Part shown: positions 1-7,992 of the stretch, one piece after another
Layout: every line of letters begins with the position of its first letter
Numbering within the stretch: position 1 is the stretch's first letter
Source: Nitrospira sp.
GTDB taxonomy: Bacteria > Nitrospirota > Nitrospiria > Nitrospirales > Nitrospiraceae
Reading direction: 5' to 3'
NCBI GenBank assembly: GCA_029194665.1
Contig: JARFXO010000002.1
Location: forward strand, 755,475-819,474
DNA length: 64,000 nucleotides
Position numbers and translations under genes: made by a program
Notes under the pieces: generated by a model
Seen by the model: the letters and a program-made list of their open reading frames with translations, nothing else
Told to the model about the DNA's origin: nothing
The model's database searches: none

Positions 1-2169
1 TAGAACATAAATGTTACCTTGTTCGCCAATAGTTGCTGCCTGAAGCACCAACTGAACCGCTTCGGGGATAAGCATGAAATATCGTCGGATCTCCTGGTGT
101 GTAACTGTTACGGGCCCACCAGCCCTGATTTGCTCCTGAAAGCGCAGCAACACACTGCCGCTGCTGCCAAGAACATTGCCAAACCGTACTAGAAGGAAAC
201 GAGTCCGACTAGTCCTCGCAATATCTTGAATGATGAGTTCAGCCACTCGCTTGGTAGCTCCCATCACGCTCGAAGGGTTGACCGCCTTGTCAGTCGAAAT
301 ATGGACGAACTGTTCGACTCCGTAGAGACTCGCGGCTTCAGCGGTCACACGCGTGCCGATGCAGTTGTTCTTCACAGCCTCCAGAGGATTCAGCTCAACG
401 AGAGGAACGTGCTTGTGCGCTGCCGCATGGAACAAGATCTGAGGTTTATACTGCTCCAGCACGGCATAGAGCCTCTTGGCGTCAGTGACATCCCCAATCA
501 ATGGGACAATAGTCAACGAAAGTCTCCGATCATCTAATTCTTTATGAATAGTGTATAGACTGTTCTCATGACGCTCATAGAGCAATAGCAATTTGGGTTC
601 GAATAAGGTAATTTGCCGAGCCAACTCCGAACCGATCGACCCGCCTGCACCAGTAATCAAGACACACTTACCTCTAACCATCTGTCTCGTAGCTTCATTG
701 TCTAGGTCAATAGGTGCACGTGCCAAAAGATCCGGAATCGAAATATTGCGTATTTGACTGACCGTACTTTGGTCTGCGAGGATTTCCTCTTTGGCAGGCA
801 AAGTCTTGATCGAAACATTATACGGCTCCAATTTGATAACGAGGTCTCGAAGAAACCCAGGAGTGACATTCGGTACCGCAACCACAACTACTTCAGGCTT
901 AAGTCCTTCTACAAGTTTTGGGAGGTCTTGCACTATCCCCAAGACTCGGACTCCATGGATGCGTTGATTAAGAAGCCCGACGTTATCATCGACGAATCCG
1001 ATCGGCTGACAATTAAATACTGCACGAGTTTTCATTTCCCGAACCACTCGTTCTCCTGAGTCTCCAGCGCCGATGACCAAAACCTTGCGCTTTTTCTGAA
1101 ATACTGACTTATCACGAAGGACCCTGGAGGACAATCTTATCCCGGCAAGAAACCCGATGAGTAACATAGCGTCTATGGCAACTATAGAACGTGGGTAGCC
1201 ATAGATCTCCATCCCCCAATGGACCCAACCATAAAATATGACAGTACTTGTCAGGACCCCCCCTATAATGTTTTGAAGATCCCAAATGCTCGTATACCTC
1301 CACAAACCTTCGTTCAGGCCAAACAAGGCAAACGCCACGACTCTAATGGCAACCAACGAAAGTACTGTTTGCTCGAAGATGTGGATTTCACCTTCGGGGA
1401 TGCTGCCATCATATCGCAGGACAAATGCAAAGTAGTTTGCCAGAATTATTAACACTACATCAAGAACGACGATAATTGACTTCCGCCACCTCAGAATAAG
1501 GGTCGATAGGCTCGCCCAAGGAGAGGATAGGGGGGAGTCGACGGTTGCTTTTAGTTCAGGAAGCGTGAAGAGCACAACCGGAAGCCTAGAAATATGAACC
1601 AACGTTTGCATTATAATCGCGAGATCGAGCCGCAAAGACATATGGCGAATATATAACCTCGCCAACCGAAGCTTTTCGGGAAGAACTTTGAGCTGATACT
1701 CTTCTTCAGGATTAGCGGAATAGGCGAGGAGCGCCGCCTCATCAATGTACCTCAACGAGGCCAGATCTGTAATCCCTGGACGAACCGTGAGCACCTCCGA
1801 AAACTCAGCACGTAGTCGTTCAACATAGCTTGGAACTTCCGGTCTTGGACCGACAAGGCTCATATCACCCACAAGAACATTTACCAGTTGAGGCAACTCA
1901 TCGAGCTTGAATTTCCGTAGAAGCCGACCGATTCTCGTTATGCGAGGATCTTGTCCCACCGTGAGAGGCAAGCGGATACCAGGAGCATCCACAACCATGG
2001 TTCGAAATTTTAGTATCGAGAAGGGACGAAATCCCTGACCCACGCGAACCTGGCGAAAAATCACCGGGCCATGCGAGCTCAGTTTGATCAAAGCAGAGAT
2101 GATTGCTAGCAACGGAGCCGTGAGAGCCAACCCTAACGCGGCTAGGCAGACATCAAGCGTGCGTTTCAT
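1..2169 (-). CDS. Fused phosphoglycosyl transferase / NDP-sugar 4,6-dehydratase (3' end beyond window)
   Basis: One uninterrupted reading frame of at least 723 codons runs off the left edge. I checked the frame at its start, around 1440-1560 and at the edge. Residues 1-200 are a bacterial sugar transferase of the WcaJ/PglC type. It has an N-terminal membrane segment (about 10-28), KFRTM, the catalytic Asp-Glu pair in KLDELPQL, and GDMSLVGPRPE. It moves a sugar phosphate onto undecaprenyl phosphate. Membrane helices follow at about 225-330. Then comes a CapD/FlaA1/PglF-type dehydratase with the Rossmann motif ITGAGGSIGSELA and STDKAVNPSSVMGATKR. These domains are usually separate proteins. The stop codon of the upstream aminotransferase overlaps this ATG (TGATG), so the two are translationally coupled. 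Inference: the protein makes and transfers a 4-keto-6-deoxy or 4-amino sugar of bacillosamine type. The exact sugar cannot be read from the sequence. Confidence 0.9.
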   Translation of the reverse strand, partial: MKRTLDVCLAALGLALTAPLLAIISALIKLSSHGPVIFRQVRVGQGFRPFSILKFRTMVVDAPGIRLPLTVGQDPRITRIGRLLRKFKLDELPQLVNVLVGDMSLVGPRPEVPSYVERLRAEFSEVLTVRPGITDLASLRYIDEAALLAYSANPEEEYQLKVLPEKLRLARLYIRHMSLRLDLAIIMQTLVHISRLPVVLFTLPELKATVDSPLSSPWASLSTLILRWRKSIIVVLDVVLIILANYFAFVLRYDGSIPEGEIHIFEQTVLSLVAIRVVAFALFGLNEGLWRYTSIWDLQNIIGGVLTSTVIFYGWVHWGMEIYGYPRSIVAIDAMLLIGFLAGIRLSSRVLRDKSVFQKKRKVLVIGAGDSGERVVREMKTRAVFNCQPIGFVDDNVGLLNQRIHGVRVLGIVQDLPKLVEGLKPEVVVVAVPNVTPGFLRDLVIKLEPYNVSIKTLPAKEEILADQSTVSQIRNISIPDLLARAPIDLDNEATRQMVRGKCVLITGAGGSIGSELARQITLFEPKLLLLYERHENSLYTIHKELDDRRLSLTIVPLIGDVTDAKRLYAVLEQYKPQILFHAAAHKHVPLVELNPLEAVKNNCIGTRVTAEAASLYGVEQFVHISTDKAVNPSSVMGATKRVAELIIQDIARTSRTRFLLVRFGNVLGSSGSVLLRFQEQIRAGGPVTVTHQEIRRYFMLIPEAVQLVLQAATIGEQGNIYVL

Positions 2170-3326
2170 CACCGTCGGTTCCTCCTGACAAGGTCCCGAA
2201 CAGTTTCAATGACACGATTGATCTCATCCTCCGTCATCTTGGAGTACAACGGCAATGAAACGATTCGTTGGAACACCATACTCGCAACGGGGAAATCTTC
2301 AGGTCGGTAGCCTCCCCTGTCCCGATGATACGGATGTAGGTGGAGAGGGATGAAGTGTACACTGCATCCGACGCCGGCTTGCTGCAGTTGGCTGATGAAT
2401 TCATCGCGACCGATCCGCAAACGATCCAAATTCAATTGAATGACATACAGATGCCATGCGTGCTGAACATGAGAAGCAGTTGGAGGGCACAGGACCTCAG
2501 GAAGATCTTGGAAACCTTCCTGATACAAAGCTGCGTACCGTTCACGCCCTTTCCAAAATCGTTCGCACTTCTTCATTTGCGCCAAACCAAGCGCCGCAGC
2601 AATATCGGTCAGGTTGTACTTAAAACCGGGCGAGAGGATTTCGTAGTACCACGAACCTTGCGCAGAGTAGCGATTCCAAGCATCCCGGCTGAGACCGTGC
2701 AAACTCATCATCCTCATACGAGCAGCCCACTCGGCGTTATTAGTGGTAACCATACCGCCTTCGCCGGTGGTGATATTCTTGGTCGCGTAGAACGAAAAAC
2801 AAGTGGCATCAGAGATTCCGCCGATCATTTTGCCGTGGTATCGCGCGGGTAAGGCATGCGCCGCGTCTTCGATCACGCGAAGGCCATGCTCCTTTGCGAT
2901 CATCTGAATGGGTCGTAGGTCGCACGGATGCCCGGCAAAGTGGACGGGTATGATCGCTCTCGTTTTGTCGGTGATGGCTTGTTGGAGACGATTCGTATTC
3001 AGATTCAGTGTGTCTTGCACGCAATCGATCAGAACTGGTCGTGCCTTGAAATATGTGACGACCTCCGCCGTCGCGGCAAAGGTCATCGTCGGAACCAGTA
3101 CTTCATCCCCTTCACTCACACCGGCCGCTTCAAGGGCAAGATGGAGGGCGGCCGTACAGGAATTAACCGCGACTGCGTGTTCGGCCCCAACCATTGCGGC
3201 AAATTCACGCTCAAATTCCCTCACCTTGGGACCCGTTGTCAACCAACCAGAGCGGAGAACCTCCAGCACTTCTGACACCTCTTCCTCCCCAACATCAGAC
3301 CTATGAAAAGGCAAAAAGTCTTTCAT
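2169..3326 (-). CDS. DegT/DnrJ/EryC1/StrS-family PLP sugar aminotransferase (ArnB/PglE-like)
   Basis: This 385-residue PLP enzyme would transaminate an NDP-4-keto sugar in the cytoplasm. Family marks are the N-terminal SGWLTTGPK, the VNSCTAALHLAL PLP-phosphate region, IEDAAHALPARY, and the Schiff-base lysine in FYATKNITTGEGGM. GYKYNLTD-like FKYNLTDIAAALGLAQ and the late HFIPLHLHPYHR also fit ArnB/PseC/PglE relatives. I chose the ATG at 3326 because GGGGAG lies just upstream and the protein then begins MKDFLPFHRSDVGEEE, the usual family start; the frame stays open to 3401. The stop overlaps the ATG of the fused dehydratase/transferase. That pairing supports a 4-keto to 4-amino conversion, as in bacillosamine or related sugars. 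The exact product is inference. Confidence 0.92.
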   Translation of the reverse strand: MKDFLPFHRSDVGEEEVSEVLEVLRSGWLTTGPKVREFEREFAAMVGAEHAVAVNSCTAALHLALEAAGVSEGDEVLVPTMTFAATAEVVTYFKARPVLIDCVQDTLNLNTNRLQQAITDKTRAIIPVHFAGHPCDLRPIQMIAKEHGLRVIEDAAHALPARYHGKMIGGISDATCFSFYATKNITTGEGGMVTTNNAEWAARMRMMSLHGLSRDAWNRYSAQGSWYYEILSPGFKYNLTDIAAALGLAQMKKCERFWKGRERYAALYQEGFQDLPEVLCPPTASHVQHAWHLYVIQLNLDRLRIGRDEFISQLQQAGVGCSVHFIPLHLHPYHRDRGGYRPEDFPVASMVFQRIVSLPLYSKMTEDEINRVIETVRDLVRRNRR

Positions 3327-3671
3327 GCACAGATCTCCCCTTTGGCTAACGAACATCTCCCTATCAGGGGTACACTTTCCCATAACTCCGGAAAAGCACA
3401 ACTCATCTTTGGAGGGGGTTGAGGCTATGGTTGCTGAAAAAATACCTCAGAAATCAAATGGATCTTAATCCTACAACATTCAATAGATCCAAGGCTATTA
3501 AAGAATAATTAGAATTTTATAATTGTTTCCAGTAGCGTCCGGTTAATACAGGCCCCATGAGCTGGAGAGCCAAATCTGGAGCGGGATTTGATGCGATGAA
3601 AGGTGGTGTCGATTTGAACGGTATGGGCCGGTTCGGGCAGTCTTTTGGGTTTTATGCCGGAGACAGCCGTC
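3327..3671. other. Non-coding junction: AT-rich leader of the aminotransferase and left end of an IS relic
   Basis: From about 3420 to 3530 the sequence is markedly AT-rich and probably holds the promoter of the leftward aminotransferase operon, but I cannot pick convincing -35/-10 boxes. From about 3531 (AGTAGCGTCCGGTTAATAC) the sequence looks like the left end of the IS4-like element whose transposase remnant follows. I see no gene. Confidence 0.4.
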
Positions 3672-4002
3672 ATGAACACTGGCAAGACGTTGTTCGCCCA
3701 GCTGATGGACTTCCTGCCCTGGACGACCTTCACGCGCCTCGTCAATCGCTACGGGGGCGACCGTTACGTCAAGTCGCTGACCTGTGCCGAACAATTCCGC
3801 GTCATGGCCTTTGCGCAACTGACGTACCGTGAGAGTCTGCGCGATATCGAGGTCTGCCTCGCCGCGCAGTCGGCCAAGCTCTACCACATGGGATTCCGGC
3901 AGGAGATCAAGCGATCCACGCTGGCCGATGCCAACGAGCTGCGGGACTGGCGGATCTCCGCCGAGTTTGCGCAGCGTCTGATTGCACAGGCTCGAACGCG
4001 GG
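3672..4002 (+). pseudogene. 5' remnant of an IS4-family transposase (DUF4372-type N-terminus)
   Basis: About 110 codons remain, beginning MNTGKTLFAQLMDFLPW. The sequence continues with YGGDRYVKSLTCAEQF and TYRESLRDIEVCLAAQ, the typical DUF4372 N-terminal DNA-binding domain that precedes the catalytic domain in a group of IS4-family transposases. The catalytic domain is missing. Homology stops at about 4002, where a copy of the left end of the neighbouring IS256 element begins. It is a dead fragment truncated by that insertion or by recombination. Confidence 0.75.
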
Positions 4003-4164
4003 CTTGTAAGATCAACTGTGTAATTGGTTATCATCACGGGGTTATTTTATGAAGGAGGACTGATGACCAAGCCCAACACAAAAACCGATGCTTTACTTGA
4101 TGATTTATTAAAGGACTGTGAGTCTCCGGAAGCTATTCTGGGGGAACATGGGTTGTTGAAGAAG
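4003..4164 (+). mobile_element. Truncated left end of an IS256-family element
   Basis: Starting at about 4003 the sequence is a diverged copy of the first 160 bases of the intact IS256 element at 4280. It shares the terminal repeat (TGTAAGATCAACTGTGTAA against TGTAAGCTTAACTGCGTAA), the GGAGG ribosome site, and the first transposase codons MTKPNTKTDALLDDLLKDCESP. The reading frame breaks off after about 35 codons into unrelated transposase sequence. It is a leftover IS end, older than the full copy judging by the divergence. Confidence 0.75.
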
Positions 4165-4279
4165 CCATGGGGCTGGGGCGGCTTCACCACGCAGGACCTG
4201 GCGCGCTGCCGGCTCATGGCTCGGATGGTGGCGCTGGTGTACAACTGGTGGACGCTGTTCGTGCGGCTCGCTCAGGAGG
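4165..4279 (+). pseudogene. C-terminal remnant of a DDE transposase (probably IS1380-like)
   Basis: In frame with the truncated IS256 start lie about 38 codons beginning GWGGFTTQDLARCRLMAR and ending NWWTLFVRLAQEG. I recognise this as the C-terminal region of IS1380-like DDE group 1 transposases from memory, without a search. An N-terminal IS1380-like fragment occurs separately at 25870, so the window contains both ends of such an element. The fragment is cut by the intact IS256 element at 4280. Confidence 0.5.
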
Positions 4280-5598
4280 GTGTAAGCTTAACTGCGTAAC
4301 TGGTTATCATGCTTCTTCTATAGAGGAGGGAGGGTTTGATGACCAAGCAAGACACAAAAACGGATGCGTTGCTGGATGACTTAGTGCAAGGCTGTGAGTC
4401 TCCGGAAGAGATTCTTGGCGAACATGGATTCCTGAAAGGCCTCACGAAACGGTTGGTGGAACGCGCCCTGGCCGCCGAATTGACCACCCATCTTGGGTAT
4501 GCGCCTCATGCCCGCCTGCCTTCGAAATCAGAAAATGCTCGGAATGGCAGTAGTCCGAAGACGGTACAGCCCGAGCAAGGCCCGGTCGACGTGGCGGTGC
4601 CGCGAGATCGGGCTGGCACGTTTGAACCGACCGTGGTCAAGAAACGGCAGCGGCGGCTTGAGAGGTTTGATGACAAAGTGCTGGCCCTCTATGCCCATGG
4701 GCTCACCACGCGGGAAATGCAAGGCCATCTCGAAGAGTTCTATGGGACGGAGGTGTCGCCGACACTTATCTCCACCATTACCGATGCGGTCTTAGAGGAT
4801 GTGCGCCTCTGGCAGAGTCGTCCACTGGAAACGGTCTATCCGATTCTCTATTTCGATTGTCTCTTTGTGAAATCGCGGCATGACGGAGCCGTCAAAACCA
4901 AAGCGGTCTATGTGGCGCTGGGCGTCACCTTAGCTGGGGAAAAAGAACTCTTAGGCCGCTGGGTCAGTGAGACCGAAGGTGCCAAATTCTGGTTAGCGGT
5001 CTTTACGGATCTCCAGCACCGAGGGGGCAAAGATTGTTTCGTGGCCTGGGTTGATGGGCTGACGGGTTTACCCGACGCCTTGGAGACGATCTTTCCGCGA
5101 ACCCAGGTGCAGCTCTGCATTGTGCATAAGGTCCGACAATCCTTGCGGTATGTGGTGTGGCGGGAGCGGCGGGCCGTGGCCCGGGATCTGCGAGCCATTT
5201 ATGGAGCGCCGACGGTCAGGGAAGCCGAAGCGGCCTTGGAGCGCTTGGCCCTGACGTGGGATGCGCACTATCCAACGATCAGCACCAGTTGGCGGCGGGA
5301 CTGGACGCGGCTCACGGTCTTCTTTGACTATCCCCCTGCCATTCGCAAAGCCCTGTACACCACGAATGCCATTGAATCACTGAATTATTCGTTGCGGAAA
5401 ATGTTAAAAAAGCGCGGTGCGTTTCCCACGGATGAAGCGATCCTCAAAGTCCTCTATCTGGGCCTGCAGCGCATCGCCAAGAAATGGACCGCCCCGATTC
5501 CGGAGTGGAAACGGGCGCTCAATCCATTTGCCATGATCTTAGGAGACCGCGTGCCCACCAGTAATTAATCACAATCAGTTACACAGAAAACTTGACAC
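4280..5598 (+). mobile_element. Complete IS256-family insertion sequence
   Basis: The element is about 1319 bp with imperfect terminal inverted repeats of about 26 bp. The left end begins GTGTAAGCTTAACTGCGTAA at 4280, and the right end (ending 5598) reads GTGTCAAGTTTTCTGTGTAA on the opposite strand, with about 19 of 26 positions matching. It carries one intact transposase gene. The 8-9 bp flanks I compared (TCAGGAGG and GCCCGCGG) do not match, so there is no visible target duplication. The flanks belong to two different transposase relics, which points to rearrangement after insertion. Confidence 0.8.
4339..5568 (+). CDS. IS256-family (mutator-type) transposase
   Basis: This intact 409-residue transposase is close to the family norm of about 400. 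It shows the mutator-type catalytic Asp in YFDCLFVK, a second Asp in WVDGLTGLPDALE followed by FPRTQVQLCIVHKVRQSLRY, and the late catalytic Glu in TTNAIESLNYSLRK. I chose the ATG at 4339 because GAGGAGGGAGGG lies directly upstream; an in-frame TTG one codon earlier is possible. It is the only clearly intact transposase gene in the first 9 kb. It cuts and pastes its own element and has no expected role in polysaccharide synthesis. Confidence 0.92.
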   Translation: MTKQDTKTDALLDDLVQGCESPEEILGEHGFLKGLTKRLVERALAAELTTHLGYAPHARLPSKSENARNGSSPKTVQPEQGPVDVAVPRDRAGTFEPTVVKKRQRRLERFDDKVLALYAHGLTTREMQGHLEEFYGTEVSPTLISTITDAVLEDVRLWQSRPLETVYPILYFDCLFVKSRHDGAVKTKAVYVALGVTLAGEKELLGRWVSETEGAKFWLAVFTDLQHRGGKDCFVAWVDGLTGLPDALETIFPRTQVQLCIVHKVRQSLRYVVWRERRAVARDLRAIYGAPTVREAEAALERLALTWDAHYPTISTSWRRDWTRLTVFFDYPPAIRKALYTTNAIESLNYSLRKMLKKRGAFPTDEAILKVLYLGLQRIAKKWTAPIPEWKRALNPFAMILGDRVPTSN

Positions 5599-5792
5599 GC
5601 CCGCGGCTGTGGCGGAGCCTCAAATATGAAAAGGTCTATCTCCACGCCTACGAGACGGTCCGCGATGCTCAGCAGGGGATAGCGCGGTACCTAACCTTCC
5701 ACAATCAGCTCAGGCCACATCGCGCGCTTGACGGACGCACGCCCGATCGCGTGTGTTGTGACAACCAGCCTGCACGGCCCACCGCCGCGTAG
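5599..5792 (+). pseudogene. C-terminal remnant of an IS3-family OrfB transposase
   Basis: About 64 codons remain, reading LWRSLKYEKVYLHAYE, then IARYLTFHNQLRPHRALDG and RTPDRV, ending at TAG. This is the end of the integrase core (rve_3 region) of an IS3-family OrfB. The upstream catalytic part was removed at the junction with the IS256 right end. The stretch after the stop to about 5890 is probably the right end of the same element. Confidence 0.75.
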
Positions 5793-5890
5793 GCTCATAT
5801 TGCCAGACGCCACTTATGATCCAGCAGAAACTGTCCAACCAAGCAGAGCCACCTCTGTGCGTCTCCAATTCGGTGCTGCGCTACCCTTAA

Positions 5891-5923
5891 CACATCACGT
5901 GAAGGGAATAAATCAGACCTTCC
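5891..5923. repeat. Solo terminal end of an IS5-group element
   Basis: The stretch CACATCAC...GGGAATAAATCAGACCTTCC matches the terminus of the IS5-group element at 21629-21661. Twenty bases (5904-5923) are identical and the outer 8 bases are also similar. No transposase is attached here, so it is an orphan end left by deletion or recombination. It shows the IS5 element once occupied this site. Confidence 0.7.
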
Positions 5924-6029
5924 TTACTCAGTAGTCAGGAACTAAGGGAACAGCAACACGAATGAAACCCGCATAAAATAAGGTCAACGGTGATAACGTG
6001 TTATGCAACTTACCGTCTTATGAGTAAGA

Positions 6030-7301
6030 TCAGTCAGCTCGGAGCGCCTTTGGCGCGACGGGTGATTGGCTGTCGCCACCAGTGGTGTATTCATAGGCGC
6101 CGATATCAGGGGCACTTCCTTGGGGGCGAGGAGTGCCGTTGAAATCTATTTTAACTGTCGCGAGAGACAAGCCGGCGTCGATGGCCGGGCTTCGTGCGGT
6201 CAGAGCAAAATTCGGCGCTACCGGAACCGTGGCTGGCGCATTGACAAACCCAGGAACACCCTCATTCACCATATTGTTCAACTGGCTATAATTGACTCCT
6301 TCAGTTGCCCCCGTCGCGCCGAAACAAGCTATTCCACCCGACCCGCTCGCGTAGCAGAGGTTGTTGCTAATTGTAACGCCTGTCCCACTCATTCCTGTAA
6401 AAAATACGCCCTGTCCACTGGTAGGGCGGCCCGCCTGTTGATTCTCGTATAAGATGTTGTTCTCAATCCGAATGTTGTTAGAATGAGATCCCCACAGCAG
6501 AATTCCTGGACCATACGACTGATACGCTGAGACATTATGGGCAATGATCCAATTCGACGCGCCGGAAAATTCTGGCCCCGGATGGCGCGTTGTGCTGTAG
6601 GACGAACTTGATGAACCGTTGTGTTGAATGCCAACTGCTAAGTTGTCATAAATAATGTTGTTCGTGATGGTGTAGCTATCGCCGTGCATATACATACCGT
6701 GCGTTTGATTGCAAACCGTCGTACCTATTGAAGTCAACTCACCATTGGCGCATCCAGTAAAATTGCCATTATGACTGATGATATTTCGATCAAACAGGTT
6801 ATGGTGCCCTCCGATTCCAAGAATACCTTGACGATTGTCATGAATCCAATTCCGTCGGATGACGGAGTTGTACATGTTGTAAAATTTGATTCCTTCGTAT
6901 CCGTTTTTAATCTCGAATCCTTCAACGGTTATATAGCCCATCGCAACCGTCTGACCTGATGCGTGTAGAATGGTGATGGTTTTACCAACTGCCTGGTTGA
7001 CAAAATCAATAACTGGCGATTCACCGGGATAGTTCAGGAGCTTGATCGGAGCGTTCGCTGTGCCGGATCGTTTGAACCGGATAACCGATTCGTTGTATGT
7101 CCCATCCCTCACATAGGTCGTGTCGCCGGCGGCCATGGTACCCACTGCGTAGGCCACCGTCCGCCACGGCTTGGAGCTTGTGCCAGGATTGCTATTGTTC
7201 CCGGTGGTGGCGACATAGTACGTAGCCGCCTTGCACGCAACGGTTGATAGGAGAGTACAGGCCAGGATATAGGCACCGAGTGCTTGCTTGAGTCGAGGCA
7301 T
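6030..7301 (-). CDS. Secreted right-handed parallel beta-helix protein, paralogue 1
   Basis: This 423-residue protein starts with a Sec signal peptide (MPRLKQALGAYILACTLL..., cleavage near residue 25) followed by ATYYVATTGNNSNPGT. Repeated N-N/N-I segments (VIRRNWIHDN, HNLFDRNIISHN, YTITNNIIYDN, NIRIENNILYEN, VTISNNLCYASG) are coils of a pectate-lyase-like beta helix. It ends SPAIDAGLSLATVKIDFNG...PDIGAYEY, as in choice-of-anchor proteins. I chose the ATG at 7301, preceded by GGGGAG, over the one at 7316 that overlaps the ribosome site. Such proteins are lyases, epimerases or adhesins on surface glycans; no catalytic residues are assigned. Paralogues lie at 7993-9276 and 27051-28277. Its last 150 bp are nearly identical to paralogue 2, suggesting gene conversion. 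Confidence 0.88.
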   Translation of the reverse strand: MPRLKQALGAYILACTLLSTVACKAATYYVATTGNNSNPGTSSKPWRTVAYAVGTMAAGDTTYVRDGTYNESVIRFKRSGTANAPIKLLNYPGESPVIDFVNQAVGKTITILHASGQTVAMGYITVEGFEIKNGYEGIKFYNMYNSVIRRNWIHDNRQGILGIGGHHNLFDRNIISHNGNFTGCANGELTSIGTTVCNQTHGMYMHGDSYTITNNIIYDNLAVGIQHNGSSSSSYSTTRHPGPEFSGASNWIIAHNVSAYQSYGPGILLWGSHSNNIRIENNILYENQQAGRPTSGQGVFFTGMSGTGVTISNNLCYASGSGGIACFGATGATEGVNYSQLNNMVNEGVPGFVNAPATVPVAPNFALTARSPAIDAGLSLATVKIDFNGTPRPQGSAPDIGAYEYTTGGDSQSPVAPKALRAD

Positions 7302-7606
7302 GTGGAGTCTCCCCATTAGATATATTAATATAATACACGTAAATGCTAATCCTCAATACGCTGGGTCCGAGACGATGTCTTGTGCGGTAACCGTTAACGA
7401 GGGTCAGCATCATGCAAGCAACATCCGCAACTATCATACCACGAGTAATTCTCGTAAGTTGGCGAAATATATACAAGAAAGTGCATGATCTTTTTCAAGC
7501 TGTTCAAAAGTGTTCATAGACCCTAAGTGATGCGATCATCTCCCAAAAACTGGATCCACGTGAACGGGAAACCTGTGCCAGCCTGACGGCCTAAAGGTAG
7601 GGGGGC
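7302..7606. other. Intergenic, upstream of beta-helix gene 1
   Basis: This 305 bp stretch should hold the promoter of the leftward beta-helix gene. Its first 170 bases are AT-rich, but I see no convincing promoter, terminator or gene in it. Confidence 0.4.
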
Positions 7607-7835
7607 ATGAAGAAGGGTATGTTTTTGGAGGAAGCCGATTGCGACGGCCTTATACGATACCTGGGTGCTTATGTTCCGATCCCGGAAGTGACCAGGCGTT
7701 ACGGATCAGTGAGGCCACCTACTATTGAGTGTGACGGAAGCAATATGGGTAGATGGTGGTGGAGATGCTGCGGCTTCGACAGCTGGAGGAGTCAAAGCGC
7801 CGCAGCCACCGGTAGACATGAGTTCAACTCTCGGG
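7607..7835 (+). pseudogene. Decayed IS3-family OrfA remnant
   Basis: Reading across frames, this stretch keeps recognisable pieces of an IS3-family OrfA helix-turn-helix protein. It starts at ATG 7607 with a GG-rich ribosome site. Later come EVTRRYG, then in another frame ISEATYY followed by a stop, and then RKQYG-stop-MVVEMLRLRQLEESKRR, which matches the family pattern of W(K)KKYGGMEVSE-RRLRQLEEENRRLK. At least one frameshift and two stops are present. There is no OrfB. The following 7836-7992 holds nothing I can identify. Confidence 0.55.
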
Positions 7836-7992
7836 CCCCCCACTCGCATCGTGGTCCTCCTGTGCTGAGTGTTCTTAGAGGATAACACCAGGGCAGGACT
7901 CATACCTGTAACTTCAGACTCAAGACACCAGGGGCAGGCATTCCGCATGAGGTCAAGAGCCATCGAGAAATCTGATCGACTGATGGCTGGCC

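Noticed and set aside
2340..3306. Several plus-strand frames opposite the first aminotransferase
   Set aside because: They are antisense shadows of a clearly conserved DegT gene.
7800..7870. tRNA-like stretch with a GTTCAACTC T-arm pattern and GC-rich stems
   Set aside because: No acceptor or anticodon stem pairs correctly around it, and the adjoining sequence is an IS3 OrfA relic.
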